Assembly (NCBI RefSeq): GCF_002272245.1
Contig: NZ_NPDD01000022.1
Span: 21,900-85,899, forward strand
DNA length: 64,000 bases
Direction: 5' to 3'
Source of the DNA: Bacillus sp. 7884-1
GTDB taxonomy: Bacteria > Bacillota > Bacilli > Bacillales > Cytobacillaceae
The notes under the pieces were generated by a model, which did not search any database, was not told the DNA's origin, and saw only the letters and a program-made list of their open reading frames with translations. This document shows positions 9,364 through 19,415 of the stretch, one piece after another. How positions within the stretch are numbered: the first letter of the stretch is position 1; each line of letters opens with the position of its first letter. Made by a program: the position numbers and the translations under genes.

Positions 9364-10057
9364 AATTTACTCCACAAATTTCATATGGGCAGTTTTGACA
9401 GTCTACTTCTTGTTTTAAATATCTAAGATTTTTTATTGTGAATTTTTGCTGATCATAGGATAGCACATCTTTTTCCCGCAATTCTTTTAATGCACGTTGA
9501 ATAACTTCTCTTGTTCCAAAGGTTAGGTTGGCAAGCTCTTGGTGGGTTAATGGCATATCAATGAGAATTCCATCGTCTGACTTTACCCCGTAGGTATTAC
9601 AAAGACGGATAAGGATGGAGTATAAACCTCCCTTTTTTCCATTCATAATCAGGTCCTGGCATTTCATTTGAGCCTTTAGGTAGCTTGTGCTTAACCATGC
9701 CACAAAAGCATTCATCGCATCAGGGTCATTCATGATAAATTCTTCAAAATGGTCTTTTTTTATAGCAATTATTTCACAATCAGAAAGGGTCTTTGCATAA
9801 AACTGATAATGTGGAGTATCTTTAAATATTTGATATTCCACTATTAATTCTCTGCTATTTACTATTTTTAAAATAAAGTCTTTGCCGCGCATGTGAACCC
9901 TCCCTAGTGAAACGCTTCCACTAAGCAGTAGATATACATATTCAACAGCATCCTTCTCCTGAAAAAGTACAGTATCCGCTTTTACCTTTTGTATTTGTTC
10001 TGCTTTTCGAAAGAATCGATCTAACAAACTATATATAGAAAAACTGCTTTTAAGCAT
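9362..10057 (-). CDS. fnr: Fnr-type oxygen-sensing transcription regulator (Crp/Fnr family)
   Basis: 231 residues. An N-terminal cyclic-nucleotide-binding-like beta barrel, a long dimerisation helix, and a winged helix with the recognition motif TFGTREVIQRALKEL. The C-terminus carries three cysteines spaced C-x2-C-x4-C (CQNCPYEIC), the arrangement that holds the 4Fe-4S cluster of B. subtilis FNR. An Asp in KCQDLIMNGKKGG sits where the fourth ligand (Asp141) is expected. It therefore probably activates genes under oxygen limitation. ATG 10057 is chosen because AAAAGGAG lies eight bases upstream; GTG 10066 is too close to it. As I recall, B. subtilis has fnr elsewhere, next to narK. Confidence 0.88.
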   Translation of the reverse strand: MLKSSFSIYSLLDRFFRKAEQIQKVKADTVLFQEKDAVEYVYLLLSGSVSLGRVHMRGKDFILKIVNSRELIVEYQIFKDTPHYQFYAKTLSDCEIIAIKKDHFEEFIMNDPDAMNAFVAWLSTSYLKAQMKCQDLIMNGKKGGLYSILIRLCNTYGVKSDDGILIDMPLTHQELANLTFGTREVIQRALKELREKDVLSYDQQKFTIKNLRYLKQEVDCQNCPYEICGVN

Positions 10058-10362
10058 ATTTCCCACTCCTTTTATCCCTACAATTTGATTAAATCATGTA
10101 TTTACAACCTATCACCGGTTGAAACATGACAATTTATCGAAAACTTTGTAATTATAACTGTTTTCATTCCTAAAAAATTAATGTATAAAATTTTACCGGG
10201 AAGGAGATTGTATATTTGTTAGGAACAAAGCATTTTATTTGAAACAATAGACTATCTCTGATAATCTTAAGCTACAAAGCTTTAGGAATATTCTAATATC
10301 GTTTTGATTTTAGACACAACTAAAGCTGGAAAAATACTTTTTATACATAGGAGGAAATAACA
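10058..10362 (+). promoter_or_regulatory. Intergenic region before sodA with a candidate SigA promoter
   Basis: About 305 bases without a gene between the divergent fnr and sodA. A candidate promoter for sodA is TTGAAA (10239-10244), 17 bases, TAATCT (10262-10267), which gives a leader of about 90 bases. No convincing PerR, Fur or SigB site was found. Confidence 0.35.
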
Positions 10363-10971
10363 ATGGCATTTGAATTACCACAATTACCTTATGCGTATGA
10401 CGCACTTGAGCCTCACATCGACAAAGAAACAATGAATATCCATCACACTAAACATCACAACACCTATGTGACAAATTTAAATAATGCACTACAAGGTAAT
10501 GAGGAATTATTATCTAAATCTGTTGAAGAGGTAGTTGCAAACCTTGATGCGGTTCCTGAGCCCGTTCGTATAGCAGTGCGTAATAATGGCGGAGGTCATG
10601 CGAACCATGCACTTTTCTGGCAAATCCTTTCTCCAAATGGAGGCGGCGCGCCAACTGGTGAACTAGCAGACGCAATCAATAATAAATTTGGCAGCTTGGA
10701 AAGCTTTAAAGAGGAATTCGCGAAAGCGGCTACAACTCGTTTTGGCTCTGGCTGGGCTTGGTTATCTGTAAGCAATGGAGAACTAGAAGTGTCTAGCACA
10801 CCTAACCAAGACTCTCCTCTAATGGAAGGTAAGACACCTATCTTAGGTCTTGATGTTTGGGAGCATGCTTATTACTTAAACTACCAAAACCGCCGTCCTG
10901 ATTACATCTCTTCTTTCTGGAATGTTGTAAACTGGGATGAAGTTTCAAAGCGTTACAGCGCTGCGAAATAA
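10363..10971 (+). CDS. sodA: Manganese superoxide dismutase
   Basis: 202 residues, the usual length. It converts superoxide to hydrogen peroxide and oxygen. The metal ligands are recognisable in [10 protein letters not shown] (first His), NHALFW (second His) and DVWEHAYYL (Asp and His). [10 protein letters not shown] and YQNRRPDYI agree with the Mn-type enzyme. ATG 10363 follows AGGAGG. It is monocistronic, with its own terminator, and is a shared anchor with the B. subtilis gene order. Confidence 0.97.
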   Translation: MAFELPQLPYAYDALEPHIDKETMNIHHTKHHNTYVTNLNNALQGNEELLSKSVEEVVANLDAVPEPVRIAVRNNGGGHANHALFWQILSPNGGGAPTGELADAINNKFGSLESFKEEFAKAATTRFGSGWAWLSVSNGELEVSSTPNQDSPLMEGKTPILGLDVWEHAYYLNYQNRRPDYISSFWNVVNWDEVSKRYSAAK

Positions 10972-10988
10972 TAAAAAAGTATTAAGGG

Positions 10989-11018
10989 AGACAGCTGATT
11001 TCAGCTGTCTTTTTGTTT
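10989..11018 (+). terminator. Terminator after sodA
   Basis: Stem AGACAGCTG (10989-10997) / CAGCTGTCT (11002-11010) with a 4-base loop, followed by TTTTTGTTTTTTT. Confidence 0.9.
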
Positions 11019-11078
11019 TTTTCGTATAAAGGCCCCCTGCTTGTTAAAGACTAACCCTTATCACAAAGGGGAGTTTTT

Positions 11079-12296
11079 ATGGCGAAAAAATTTAAGTTGT
11101 TAGGTGACGTACAATTAACAAAAGATTTATCCTTATTGTTATTCATCGGTGGCACGTATTCTTTAAGTGTTGCACTATCAAATACTTTTGTGAATATTTA
11201 TTTATGGAAACAAACAGGAGAATATTCTGACCTAGCACTTTATAACCTTTCGATTGTCATTTTACAGCCTTTAACCTTTATCTTAGCTGGCAGATGGGCA
11301 AAGAAAATTGATCGCGTTAAAGTGTTAAGAGTGGGAGTTAGTTTTTTAGCGCTTTTTTACTTAATGGTTTTAATAACTGGCAAAAATGCTTCAACATATT
11401 TATTACTGTTAGGAAGTCTCCTTGGAATTGGATATGGGTTTTATTGGCTTGCTTACAATGTTTTAACTTTTGAAATAACCGAGCCTGAAACGAGAGATTT
11501 TTTTAATGGCTTTTTAGGAATCTTATCCTCGACTGGCGGGATGATTGGACCGATTGCTGCAGGCTTTATTATTACACGATTTGAAAAATTTACAGGGTAT
11601 ACCATTGTATTTGGAATTTCCTTATCGCTATTTGCACTTGCTGTGTTCTTGAGCTTTTCGTTAAAGCCGCGACCTGCCAATGGAAAGTATTGTTTTAAAC
11701 GAATTCTGGATGAAAGAAAGAAAAATGAAAATTGGCGGCTTATCACCAATGCTAATTTTTTTCAAGGACTTAGAGAAGGAACGTTTTTATTTATTATCTC
11801 CGTATTCGTCTATATTTCTACCGGAAGTGAGCTGGCTCTAGGGACGTTTGGACTTATTAATTCCGGAATTTCCTTCATAGCCTATTATGCTGCATCCCGG
11901 TTAATTAAGAAGAACAAGCGGAAAAAGGCTATTCTAGTTGGTGGTATTATTCTTTATTTAGCTGTTTTGTTAATTGTCTGGGATATTAATTATGTAAAAC
12001 TATTAATTTATGCGGCCATGATTGCGGTTGCTTATCCTCTTTTGCTTGTCCCTTATATGTCAACTACATATGATATTATTGGAAGTGCTTGGAAAGCTGC
12101 AGAAATGAGAATAGAGTATATTGTTGTTCGGGAGATTTTTATTAATTTGGGGAGAATTGTTTCGATTTTGTCTTTCTTAGCAGCCGTTACTTGGTTTGAC
12201 GCTGAAAAAAGCATTCCAATCCTCCTTTTATTTATTGGGGCAGGACATTCGTTGATATATTTGTTTGTAAGAAAAGTCCAAATACCCACAGTGTAA
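11079..12296 (+). CDS. yqgE: MFS-family membrane transporter YqgE
   Basis: 405 residues with about twelve hydrophobic helices and a central polar loop (residues ~200-220, KPRPANGKYCFKRILDERKK). The fold fits the major facilitator superfamily and the position between sodA and pbpA matches B. subtilis yqgE. Substrate unknown. ATG 11079 follows AAAGGGGAG. It ends at its own hairpin. Confidence 0.82.
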   Translation: MAKKFKLLGDVQLTKDLSLLLFIGGTYSLSVALSNTFVNIYLWKQTGEYSDLALYNLSIVILQPLTFILAGRWAKKIDRVKVLRVGVSFLALFYLMVLITGKNASTYLLLLGSLLGIGYGFYWLAYNVLTFEITEPETRDFFNGFLGILSSTGGMIGPIAAGFIITRFEKFTGYTIVFGISLSLFALAVFLSFSLKPRPANGKYCFKRILDERKKNENWRLITNANFFQGLREGTFLFIISVFVYISTGSELALGTFGLINSGISFIAYYAASRLIKKNKRKKAILVGGIILYLAVLLIVWDINYVKLLIYAAMIAVAYPLLLVPYMSTTYDIIGSAWKAAEMRIEYIVVREIFINLGRIVSILSFLAAVTWFDAEKSIPILLLFIGAGHSLIYLFVRKVQIPTV

Positions 12297-12298
12297 TG

Positions 12299-12331
12299 CG
12301 ATGAGTAATCCTTATTACTCATCGTATTTTT
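12299..12331 (+). terminator. Terminator after yqgE
   Basis: Stem CGATGAGTAAT (12299-12309) / ATTACTCATCG (12314-12324) with a CCTT loop, followed by a T-run. Confidence 0.9.
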
Positions 12332-12458
12332 TTAATTTATAAGGGTTTAGCAATTGTTTGTTGAATGTTGTCAATTGGTAAGTGTTTTTCGTAGTAAATA
12401 GGGTGATTTTCCGCTAAAATAAGGCTTATAATGTCGAGATGGCAAGGAAGTGGAGAAC

Positions 12459-14609
12459 TTGAATATTAAAAAGAAGAAGAAGCAGCATGTTACTTTTCGC
12501 TTGAACATGCTTTTCTTTGTTGTATTTATGCTGTTTTCTGTTCTGATTCTACGTTTAGGTTTAGTACAAATCGTTTATGGGGAAGATTTTAAACGTGAAA
12601 TCGAGCGAACAGAAGATATAACCGTAAATAACCCAGTGCCTCGGGGGAAAATGTTTGACCGTAACGGGAAAATTATTGTTGATAATACCCCGTTAAACGC
12701 CATTACTTACACAAAATTTCAGGATTCAAGCCAAGAGGATATGCTTGAAACCGCTGAACGTTTGGCACAGCTGATTGATAAAGATACCTCTAAAATTCGG
12801 GATCGTGATAAAAAGGATTTCTGGTTGTTAAAGAATCCTGAGAAAGCAAAAGAAAAAATTACTGAAAAAGAATGGGACTTATACGACCAAGACGAATTAG
12901 ATGATAAAGAACTATATAACCTTCAGCTAAAAAGAATTACTAAAGAAGACCTTAAAAGTTTATCTCAACAAGACTTAGAAACCCTAGCCATTTTTAGGGA
13001 ATTTAATAGTGGTTATGCTTTAACCCAACAAATAGTAAAAAATGAAAATGTAACGCCTGAAGAATTTGCAGTTGTCAGTGAAAATTTAGAAGAGCTGCCT
13101 GGTGTTGATACTACTACGGATTGGGAACGATATTATGCATTTGGGAACACATTAAAAACTGTACTCGGAAATGTAACATCTTCTGGTGAAGGTTTACCGA
13201 AGGACAAACTAGAGGAATATCTTGCTCGGGATTATAGTCGAAATGATCGGGTTGGTAAAAGCTATATTGAGCTGCAATATGAAGATGTTTTACATGGTCA
13301 AAAAGGTAAAGTTAAAAATGTCACTGATAAAGGTGGGAAAATCCTATCTACTGAAGAGGTTTCTGAAGGGCAGCGTGGAAAAGATCTAGTTCTGACGATT
13401 GATATGAATCTTCAACTAGAAATAGAAAAGATTATTGAAGAGGAACTTTGGAATGCAAAGCAAAATTCTAAATCGGCTCTTTTAGACCGTGCCTTTGTTG
13501 TTCTTATGAATCCACATACCGGTGAAATATTAACAATGGCCGGAAAGCAAATTGCTAAAAATGATGAGACCAATAAACAAGAAATGCGTGACTTTGCACT
13601 TGGGAATATAACGACATCATATGCAGTTGGATCTGTTGTCAAAGGAGCGACGATTTTAACTGGATATAATACAGGGGCAATTCGTCCAGGTTCTATTCAG
13701 TATGATTCACCTTTAGTAATAAAAAATACACCACCTAAATCATCTTGGAAGAACTTTGGTTCTATTAATGACCTAAGAGCAATACAAGTGTCATCAAACG
13801 TTTATATGTGGAAGACTGTGATTGAGATGGCAGGTGGAACATACTCACCGAATAAGCCGCTTCCATTAGATTTAACTGCTTTTGACACGATGCGTCAATC
13901 TTTCAGTCAGTTTGGTCTTGGTACCAAAACCGGAATTGACCTTCCAAATGAGAGTACTGGATATGTTGGACCTTTGAAGCAGCCTGGATTATTACTTGAC
14001 TTAGCAATTGGCCAGTATGATACCTATACGGTTATGCAATTAGCACAATATGTTTCAACCATTGCTAACGGCGGCTACCGTGTTCAGCCTCATATTGTAA
14101 AGGAAATTCGTGAACCTGTGCTTGAGAGTAACCAACTTGGTCCGATTATTCAAGAAATTGAACCCAATATATTAAATCGCATTGATGGTAAGGATGAATG
14201 GATTGATCGGGTACAGGAAGGCTTTAGAATGGTTATGCAAGTAGGGGATGGTACTGGTGTTAGTACCTTTAAGGGTGTGGAGTACAATCCTGCAGGTAAA
14301 ACCGGAACGGCCCAAGCTTTTTATGATGGTCCTCAGCGAAAGAACTTTGGGAAAATACCTCCTGAAGTGATGAATCTTAGTCTTATAAGCTATGCACCGT
14401 TTGATAATCCAGAAGTTGCCATGGCTGTTTTAGTTCCATGGGCATATCAGGGAAACAGCGGTCCAGCTACAGCGAATATTATTGGCAAGAGGGTAATGGA
14501 TACCTATTTTAATCTAAAGAAGCAGACTCCTGCGACGGAAAACCAAGATGCTACACAGAATGAAGAAGGAACAGAAGAAACTACGGATACACAACAAAAT
14601 AACCAATAA
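12459..14609 (+). CDS. pbpA: Penicillin-binding protein 2A (transpeptidase)
   Basis: 716 residues from TTG 12459. Class B PBP for lateral-wall peptidoglycan crosslinking in rod-shaped cells. A single N-terminal anchor helix ([20 protein letters not shown]) is followed by a dimerisation/pedestal domain. The transpeptidase domain has SxxK (GSVVKG, about residue 392), SxN (VSSNVYM) and KTGT (PAGKTGTAQ, about residue 614). The tail is Thr/Gln/Glu-rich. TTG 12459 is chosen since AAGGA is ten bases upstream; GTG 12450 is in frame but only one base from that site. A TATAAT at 12427-12432 may be its -10. Confidence 0.93.
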   Translation: MNIKKKKKQHVTFRLNMLFFVVFMLFSVLILRLGLVQIVYGEDFKREIERTEDITVNNPVPRGKMFDRNGKIIVDNTPLNAITYTKFQDSSQEDMLETAERLAQLIDKDTSKIRDRDKKDFWLLKNPEKAKEKITEKEWDLYDQDELDDKELYNLQLKRITKEDLKSLSQQDLETLAIFREFNSGYALTQQIVKNENVTPEEFAVVSENLEELPGVDTTTDWERYYAFGNTLKTVLGNVTSSGEGLPKDKLEEYLARDYSRNDRVGKSYIELQYEDVLHGQKGKVKNVTDKGGKILSTEEVSEGQRGKDLVLTIDMNLQLEIEKIIEEELWNAKQNSKSALLDRAFVVLMNPHTGEILTMAGKQIAKNDETNKQEMRDFALGNITTSYAVGSVVKGATILTGYNTGAIRPGSIQYDSPLVIKNTPPKSSWKNFGSINDLRAIQVSSNVYMWKTVIEMAGGTYSPNKPLPLDLTAFDTMRQSFSQFGLGTKTGIDLPNESTGYVGPLKQPGLLLDLAIGQYDTYTVMQLAQYVSTIANGGYRVQPHIVKEIREPVLESNQLGPIIQEIEPNILNRIDGKDEWIDRVQEGFRMVMQVGDGTGVSTFKGVEYNPAGKTGTAQAFYDGPQRKNFGKIPPEVMNLSLISYAPFDNPEVAMAVLVPWAYQGNSGPATANIIGKRVMDTYFNLKKQTPATENQDATQNEEGTEETTDTQQNNQ

Positions 14610-14616
14610 TACTTCT

Positions 14617-14654
14617 AAAACCTGTCTCAAAACTTGAGGCAGGTTTTTTTTATT
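14617..14654 (+). terminator. Terminator after pbpA
   Basis: A 14-bp stem (one G.U pair) AAAACCTGTCTCAA (14617-14630) with TTGAGGCAGGTTTT (14634-14647) and a T-run. Confidence 0.9.
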
Positions 14655-14702
14655 ACTTTTTTAAACAAGGAGTATACTATAAAAGCACAATTTTATTAAT
14701 GA

Positions 14703-14762
14703 TTTACAAAAGTCATACATTCATTTACAAAACCTTTACAATTCATTAAAACAAGCTTTACA
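14703..14762 (+). promoter_or_regulatory. PhoP (Pho box) array before pstS
   Basis: Hexamers at 14703 TTTACA, 14714 CATACA, 14724 TTTACA, 14735 TTTACA, 14746 TTAAAA and 14757 TTTACA repeat with a 10-11 base period. This is the layout of PhoP-binding TT(A/T/C)ACA repeats on Bacillus Pho promoters. Phosphate starvation control of the pst operon through PhoPR is inferred. Confidence 0.8.
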
Positions 14763-14839
14763 GAAGGAGTTTATTATTAATCTTGTAAGGAAAACGAACA
14801 ACGATTAAACAAACCATATTTCGTAGGGGGAATTAAGTA

Positions 14840-15802
14840 ATGAAAAGCTTTAAGAAATTAGCACTAACAGCAATGATGACTGGTGTGCTAGCGATTACTG
14901 CAGCTTGTGGTGCACAAGGAACTGAAGGCAACAAAGAACAAGCTGGCGAAGAAGTAAAGCAACTTCAAGGTGAAATTAAAATAGACGGTTCATCTACAGT
15001 TTTCCCTATCATGGAAGCTGTGGTTGAAGAATATGGAATGATACAACCTAATGTTAAAGTTCCTGTTGGATCATCTGGAACTGGCGGTGGTTTTGAAGCT
15101 TTTATCGCAGGTGAAACTGAACTAAGCAATGCTTCTCGTCCAATTAAAGATGAAGAAAAAGCAGCTCTTGAAGAAAAAGGTATTGATTATACAGAATTCC
15201 AATTAGCATATGATGGACTTTCAGTTGTAGTAAATAAAGACAATGACTGGGTAGAAAGCTTAACAATCGAAGACTTACAGAAAATTTGGATTGAAGATGG
15301 AACCACTAAAAAATGGTCGGATATCAATCCTGATTGGCCAGCTGAAGAAATCAAATTATACTCTCCAGGAACAGATTCAGGAACTTTTGATTATTTCGAT
15401 GAAGTAATTCTTGATGGAAAACCAATTGTTGAAAAAGCAACTCTTTCTGAAGATGACAATACACTAGTTCAAGGCGTTCAAGGTGATAAGAATGCAATTG
15501 GTTACTTTGGTTATGCTTACTATGCAGAAAACAAAGATACTTTGAAAATCGTTCCAATTGATGGCGGAGACGGTCCTGTTGAGCCAACGAATGAAACCAT
15601 TGAATCTGGAGAATATTCTCCACTATCTCGTCCATTGTTCACTTATGTGAAAAACTCTGCTATTAAAGATCAAGAAGAAGTGTATGATTTCATGAAGTTT
15701 CTTTTAGAAAATGCTGCAACATTATCTGAAGATGTTGGATATGTACAATTACCTGAAGAAGAGTATACAAAGCAGTTAGAGACATTAGAAACTCTTAAGT
15801 AA
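14840..15802 (+). CDS. pstS: Phosphate ABC transporter substrate-binding lipoprotein PstS
   Basis: 320 residues. Membrane-anchored phosphate receptor. A lipoprotein signal (LAITAACGAQ, lipobox Cys at about residue 23) precedes a PBP-like domain with the phosphate-binding signatures IDGSSTVFPI, VGSSGTGGGFEAF and SPGTDSGTFDYF. ATG 14840 follows GTAGGGGGAATT. It is first gene of the operon, behind a Pho box array. A stable hairpin after its stop probably protects the pstS part of the message. Confidence 0.96.
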   Translation: MKSFKKLALTAMMTGVLAITAACGAQGTEGNKEQAGEEVKQLQGEIKIDGSSTVFPIMEAVVEEYGMIQPNVKVPVGSSGTGGGFEAFIAGETELSNASRPIKDEEKAALEEKGIDYTEFQLAYDGLSVVVNKDNDWVESLTIEDLQKIWIEDGTTKKWSDINPDWPAEEIKLYSPGTDSGTFDYFDEVILDGKPIVEKATLSEDDNTLVQGVQGDKNAIGYFGYAYYAENKDTLKIVPIDGGDGPVEPTNETIESGEYSPLSRPLFTYVKNSAIKDQEEVYDFMKFLLENAATLSEDVGYVQLPEEEYTKQLETLETLK

Positions 15803-15823
15803 AATCTAGAATAATTTTATAGG

Positions 15824-15849
15824 TGAGAAGCATAAAAATATGCTTCTCA
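15824..15849 (+). promoter_or_regulatory. Intercistronic hairpin between pstS and pstC
   Basis: An 11-bp perfect stem TGAGAAGCATA (15824-15834) / TATGCTTCTCA (15839-15849) with an AAAA loop but no T-run. It is therefore more likely an mRNA stabiliser or processing barrier that keeps pstS levels above pstCAB than a full terminator. Confidence 0.65.
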
Positions 15850-15880
15850 TCTTGTCATTGGAATGAAAGGGGTTTTCAAT

Positions 15881-16828
15881 TTGACTACTCAAAACACAAA
15901 TTCTTTCTCTGTTCAGAAAATGATTCAAGAGAAGAAAAAAAGGAAGAGTGCTGGAGGAATTACTGAAAAAATCATGCCATATATTTTATTCCTTGCAGCG
16001 GCCGTTTCTGTTTTGACCACAATTGGTATTGTTCTTACGCTCATTTTTGAGACATTTTTGTTTTTCGATGCAGTATCTATTAAGGAATTTTTTACCGCTA
16101 AAAAGTGGTATCCTTTTTCAGAAACTAATGGATCATTCGGTATTCTGCCTTTAGTAATGGGAACTATAAAGGTAACTGTAATTGCTGCTATAGTTGCTGT
16201 TCCTATAGGATTGGCTTCAGCCATTTATTTGAGTGAGTATGCATCAGAAACTGCTCGCAGAATTATTAAACCGATATTAGAAGTCTTAGCTGGAATCCCA
16301 ACGATTGTTTATGGATTTTTTGCGCTAACCTTTGTTACTCCTATATTACGTGAAATAATTCCATCTCTTGAAATTTTTAATGCGTTGAGCCCCGGTATTG
16401 TGATTGGAATCATGATAACACCGATGATCGCTTCTCTCTCAGAGGATGCGATGACTTCGGTTCCTAATGCGATGCGTGAAGGTGCACTTGCACTAGGGTC
16501 GACTAAATTTGAAGTAGCCATTAAAGTCGTCCTGCCAGCTGCTGTCTCAGGAATTATTGCCTCTATCGTTTTAGGTATCTCACGAGCAATCGGCGAAACA
16601 ATGATTGTAGCGGTTGCTGGTGGTTCAACACCGAATCTTGAGTGGAATTTGACAGGATCGATTCAAACGATGACTGCATATATTGTCCAAGTCAGCCAAG
16701 GTGATGCAGGTTATGGTACGACGATCTACTATAGCATTTATGCAGTTGGTATGACATTATTTGTATTTACGTTGGTGATGAATTTATTAGCTCAATACAT
16801 CACCCGTCGTTTTAGGGAGGAATATTAA
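15881..16828 (+). CDS. pstC: Phosphate ABC transporter permease PstC
   Basis: 315 residues from TTG 15881, chosen because AAAGGGG lies eight bases upstream. ATG 15863 is in frame but has no ribosome site and would place that motif inside the gene. Six hydrophobic helices and the permease EAA-type loop (EGALALGSTKFEVAIKVVLP) are seen. It overlaps the next gene by one base. It forms the membrane channel with PstA. Confidence 0.93.
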   Translation: MTTQNTNSFSVQKMIQEKKKRKSAGGITEKIMPYILFLAAAVSVLTTIGIVLTLIFETFLFFDAVSIKEFFTAKKWYPFSETNGSFGILPLVMGTIKVTVIAAIVAVPIGLASAIYLSEYASETARRIIKPILEVLAGIPTIVYGFFALTFVTPILREIIPSLEIFNALSPGIVIGIMITPMIASLSEDAMTSVPNAMREGALALGSTKFEVAIKVVLPAAVSGIIASIVLGISRAIGETMIVAVAGGSTPNLEWNLTGSIQTMTAYIVQVSQGDAGYGTTIYYSIYAVGMTLFVFTLVMNLLAQYITRRFREEY

Positions 16829-17706
16829 TGAATTTAATTAATCACGAATCCGTTGTAAAGCGGATGAAATCAAGATTATCTAAAAATTCATTTTCAAAAT
16901 GGACATTTTTTGCGTTAACCATGTTTGTGTTATTAATATTAGGAGTATTATTATATCGGATATTCTCTCAAGGACTTGGCTATTTAGATTTGCAATTTTT
17001 GCAAAGTCTTCCTTCAAGGAAACCTGAAAATGCAGGTGTTTATGCTGCTCTAATTGGAACCATTTGGCTTATGGCTGTTGTTGCACCTGTTTCATTATTG
17101 CTGGGTGTAGGTACTGCCATCTATCTCGAAGAATATGCAAAAGACAATGCGATAACAAATTTTATTAAAGTTAATATCTCCAATCTAGCTGGTGTCCCAT
17201 CTATTGTTTTCGGATTACTCGGTTTAACAATATTCGTACGTGCATTTGCACTTGGGACAAGTGTCCTGGCCGCAGGACTTACCATGAGTCTACTTGTTTT
17301 ACCAGTCATTATTGTAGCTTCACAAGAAGCTATTCGCGCAGTGCCTAATCAATTAAGAGAGGCTTCATTTGGAATAGGTGCTACTAAATGGCAGACTATT
17401 GTTCGAATTGTTCTTCCTGCTGCTATTCCAGGAATACTGACTGGCGGAATCTTGGCTCTTTCCCGTGCAATCGGTGAAACAGCACCGCTTGTTGTCCTTG
17501 GAATGCCTTTATTCCTTGCGTTTTTACCAAAAACATTTTTTGATAGTATGACCGTATTACCTTTACAAATTTACAATTGGACAGGTCGTCCTCAAGTTGA
17601 GTTTCATGCTTTAGCTGCAGCAGGTATTATTGTTTTACTTGTGATGTTAATTATCATGAATTCGATTGCTGTTTTAATTCGAAATAAATTCCAGAAAAGA
17701 TATTAA
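16828..17706 (+). CDS. pstA: Phosphate ABC transporter permease PstA
   Basis: 292 residues. Partner permease of PstC with about six membrane helices and the EAA loop [21 protein letters not shown] that contacts PstB. ATG 16828 shares its A with the pstC stop and is preceded by AGGGAGGA. Its place between pstC and pstB fixes the assignment. Confidence 0.94.
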   Translation: MNLINHESVVKRMKSRLSKNSFSKWTFFALTMFVLLILGVLLYRIFSQGLGYLDLQFLQSLPSRKPENAGVYAALIGTIWLMAVVAPVSLLLGVGTAIYLEEYAKDNAITNFIKVNISNLAGVPSIVFGLLGLTIFVRAFALGTSVLAAGLTMSLLVLPVIIVASQEAIRAVPNQLREASFGIGATKWQTIVRIVLPAAIPGILTGGILALSRAIGETAPLVVLGMPLFLAFLPKTFFDSMTVLPLQIYNWTGRPQVEFHALAAAGIIVLLVMLIIMNSIAVLIRNKFQKRY

Positions 17707-17731
17707 GGCTAGGATAGGGAGGCAAACTACT

Positions 17732-18532
17732 ATGGTAACAACAACAGCCACTGCAAAAATTATTAATCCACATGAAAAAAAAATTGTTTATAAAACAAGC
17801 GACTTAGATTTATGGTATGGCGATAATCAGGCGCTAAAGAAAATAAACCTAGATATTATGGAAAATGAAGTGACGGCTATTATCGGACCTTCAGGTTGTG
17901 GAAAATCAACGTATATTAAGACATTAAATCGTATGATTGAACTAGTTCCTGGCGTTAGAACTTCTGGTGAAATTCTTTATCGAGGGAAAAATATCCTCGA
18001 TAAATCTTATCAAGTAGAAGAACTAAGAACAAAGGTCGGAATGGTGTTCCAAAAGCCAAATCCCTTTCCGAAATCAATTTATGAAAATGTGGCTTATGGA
18101 CCAAAAATACACGGTATTCGCGATAAAAAAATCTTGGATCAAATTGTAGAAAAAAGCTTAAGAGGAGCGGCCATTTGGGATGAAGTAAAAGACCGTCTCA
18201 ATCAGAATGCTTACGGGTTATCGGGGGGACAGCAACAGCGTCTTTGTATTGCCCGCTGTCTAGCGATTGAACCGGATGTTATTTTAATGGATGAGCCAAC
18301 TTCTGCTCTAGATCCAATTTCAACATTAAAAGTAGAAGAACTTGTACAGGAGTTGAAGAAGGAATTCAGTATTATTATCGTTACTCATAACATGCAGCAG
18401 GCTGCACGTATATCTAAGAAAACTGCTTTCTTTTTGAATGGAGAAGTGATAGAATTTTCAGAAACTAATAAAATCTTCTCCACTCCAGAAGATAAGAGAA
18501 CCGAAGACTATATTACAGGAAGATTTGGATGA
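17732..18532 (+). CDS. pstB: Phosphate ABC transporter ATP-binding protein PstB
   Basis: 266 residues. ATPase of the phosphate importer. Walker [10 protein letters not shown], the PstB-typical [13 protein letters not shown], signature LSGGQQQRL and Walker [14 protein letters not shown] are visible. ATG 17732 follows ATAGGGAGG. Only one pstB is present, whereas B. subtilis has two (pstBA and pstBB). Confidence 0.96.
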   Translation: MVTTTATAKIINPHEKKIVYKTSDLDLWYGDNQALKKINLDIMENEVTAIIGPSGCGKSTYIKTLNRMIELVPGVRTSGEILYRGKNILDKSYQVEELRTKVGMVFQKPNPFPKSIYENVAYGPKIHGIRDKKILDQIVEKSLRGAAIWDEVKDRLNQNAYGLSGGQQQRLCIARCLAIEPDVILMDEPTSALDPISTLKVEELVQELKKEFSIIIVTHNMQQAARISKKTAFFLNGEVIEFSETNKIFSTPEDKRTEDYITGRFG

Positions 18533-18544
18533 TGAGGTGATAGG

Positions 18545-19204
18545 ATGAGTACAAGATCGAAATTTGATAGTAAATTAGTTGATTTAAAAGAAATGCTTTT
18601 AAAAATGGAAAGTTTAGCGGAGACGGCCGTTCGTGATTCATTAAGCGCCCTTATTAATCACGATATTGAAAAAGCTAATCGAGTCATTGATGGTGATGAT
18701 AAAATAGACGCCTTGGAAAATGAAATTCATGATAGAGCATTGCTTTTGATTGCAAGAGAATCGCCTGTCGCGAAAGATTTAAGAACACTCAATGTCGCTC
18801 TGAAGGTTTCATCTGAAGTAGAACGAATGGCTGATATGGCGGTTAATATTGCAAAAGCTACATTGCATATCGGTAATGAAAAGCATTTTAAAGAAATATT
18901 GGATATTCCGAAAATGATGGATCAGGCCCTTGAAATGGTATCCATGTCCGTGAAGGCTTATATAGACGAAGATGTTATGTTAGCACAAAAATGTGCTGAA
19001 AAAGATGATGAAGTGGATAAAATGTTCGGTAAACTGGTTCATGAACTAATCAGCATGGTACCTGAAAATCCAAATGCTACAAACCAAATTATTCAACTTT
19101 CTTTTGTTTGCCGATTTATCGAAAGAATTGCAGATCATTCAACAAATATTGCTGAGAATGTCATTTACCTAGTAACAGGTAAAAAGTTCAACCTAAATGA
19201 GTAA
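18545..19204 (+). CDS. phoU: Phosphate signalling / uptake regulator PhoU
   Basis: 219 residues, all-helical, with the two PhoU repeats each holding an E/DxxxD metal-cluster motif (HDIEKANRVIDGDDKIDALENEI in part, and KCAEKDDEVDKM). PhoU modulates Pst transport and phosphate signalling. ATG 18545 follows GATGAGGTGATAGG, 12 bases after pstB. In B. subtilis, as far as I recall, the pst operon ends in pstBB without phoU, so this is a different operon end. Confidence 0.92.
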   Translation: MSTRSKFDSKLVDLKEMLLKMESLAETAVRDSLSALINHDIEKANRVIDGDDKIDALENEIHDRALLLIARESPVAKDLRTLNVALKVSSEVERMADMAVNIAKATLHIGNEKHFKEILDIPKMMDQALEMVSMSVKAYIDEDVMLAQKCAEKDDEVDKMFGKLVHELISMVPENPNATNQIIQLSFVCRFIERIADHSTNIAENVIYLVTGKKFNLNE

Positions 19205-19222
19205 AAAATAAATAGTTCACCT

Positions 19223-19260
19223 AAAAGATGAGACCTATCTATGATAGCTCATCTTTTTTT
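19223..19260 (+). terminator. Terminator after phoU
   Basis: Outer stem AAAAGATGAG (19223-19232) / CTCATCTTTT (19248-19257), inner stem CTATC / GATAG, ending in a T-run. Confidence 0.9.
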
Positions 19261-19415
19261 GATGCTGAAAAATTGTTTTATAATGTATAAGCAAAATACG
19301 ACAAAATACGTTCATTGTACAGTTTGTTTACTGATGTTACCATTAATAGTATCTATGAAAGAATATTTCGATTACTTTTGCATATAGTAGTTGTTTGCGG
19401 AAATGGAGGAGAACA

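Noticed and set aside
10120..10180. PerR or Fur box upstream of sodA
   Set aside because: TTGTAATTATAA-like sequence matches only partly, with the wrong half-site spacing.
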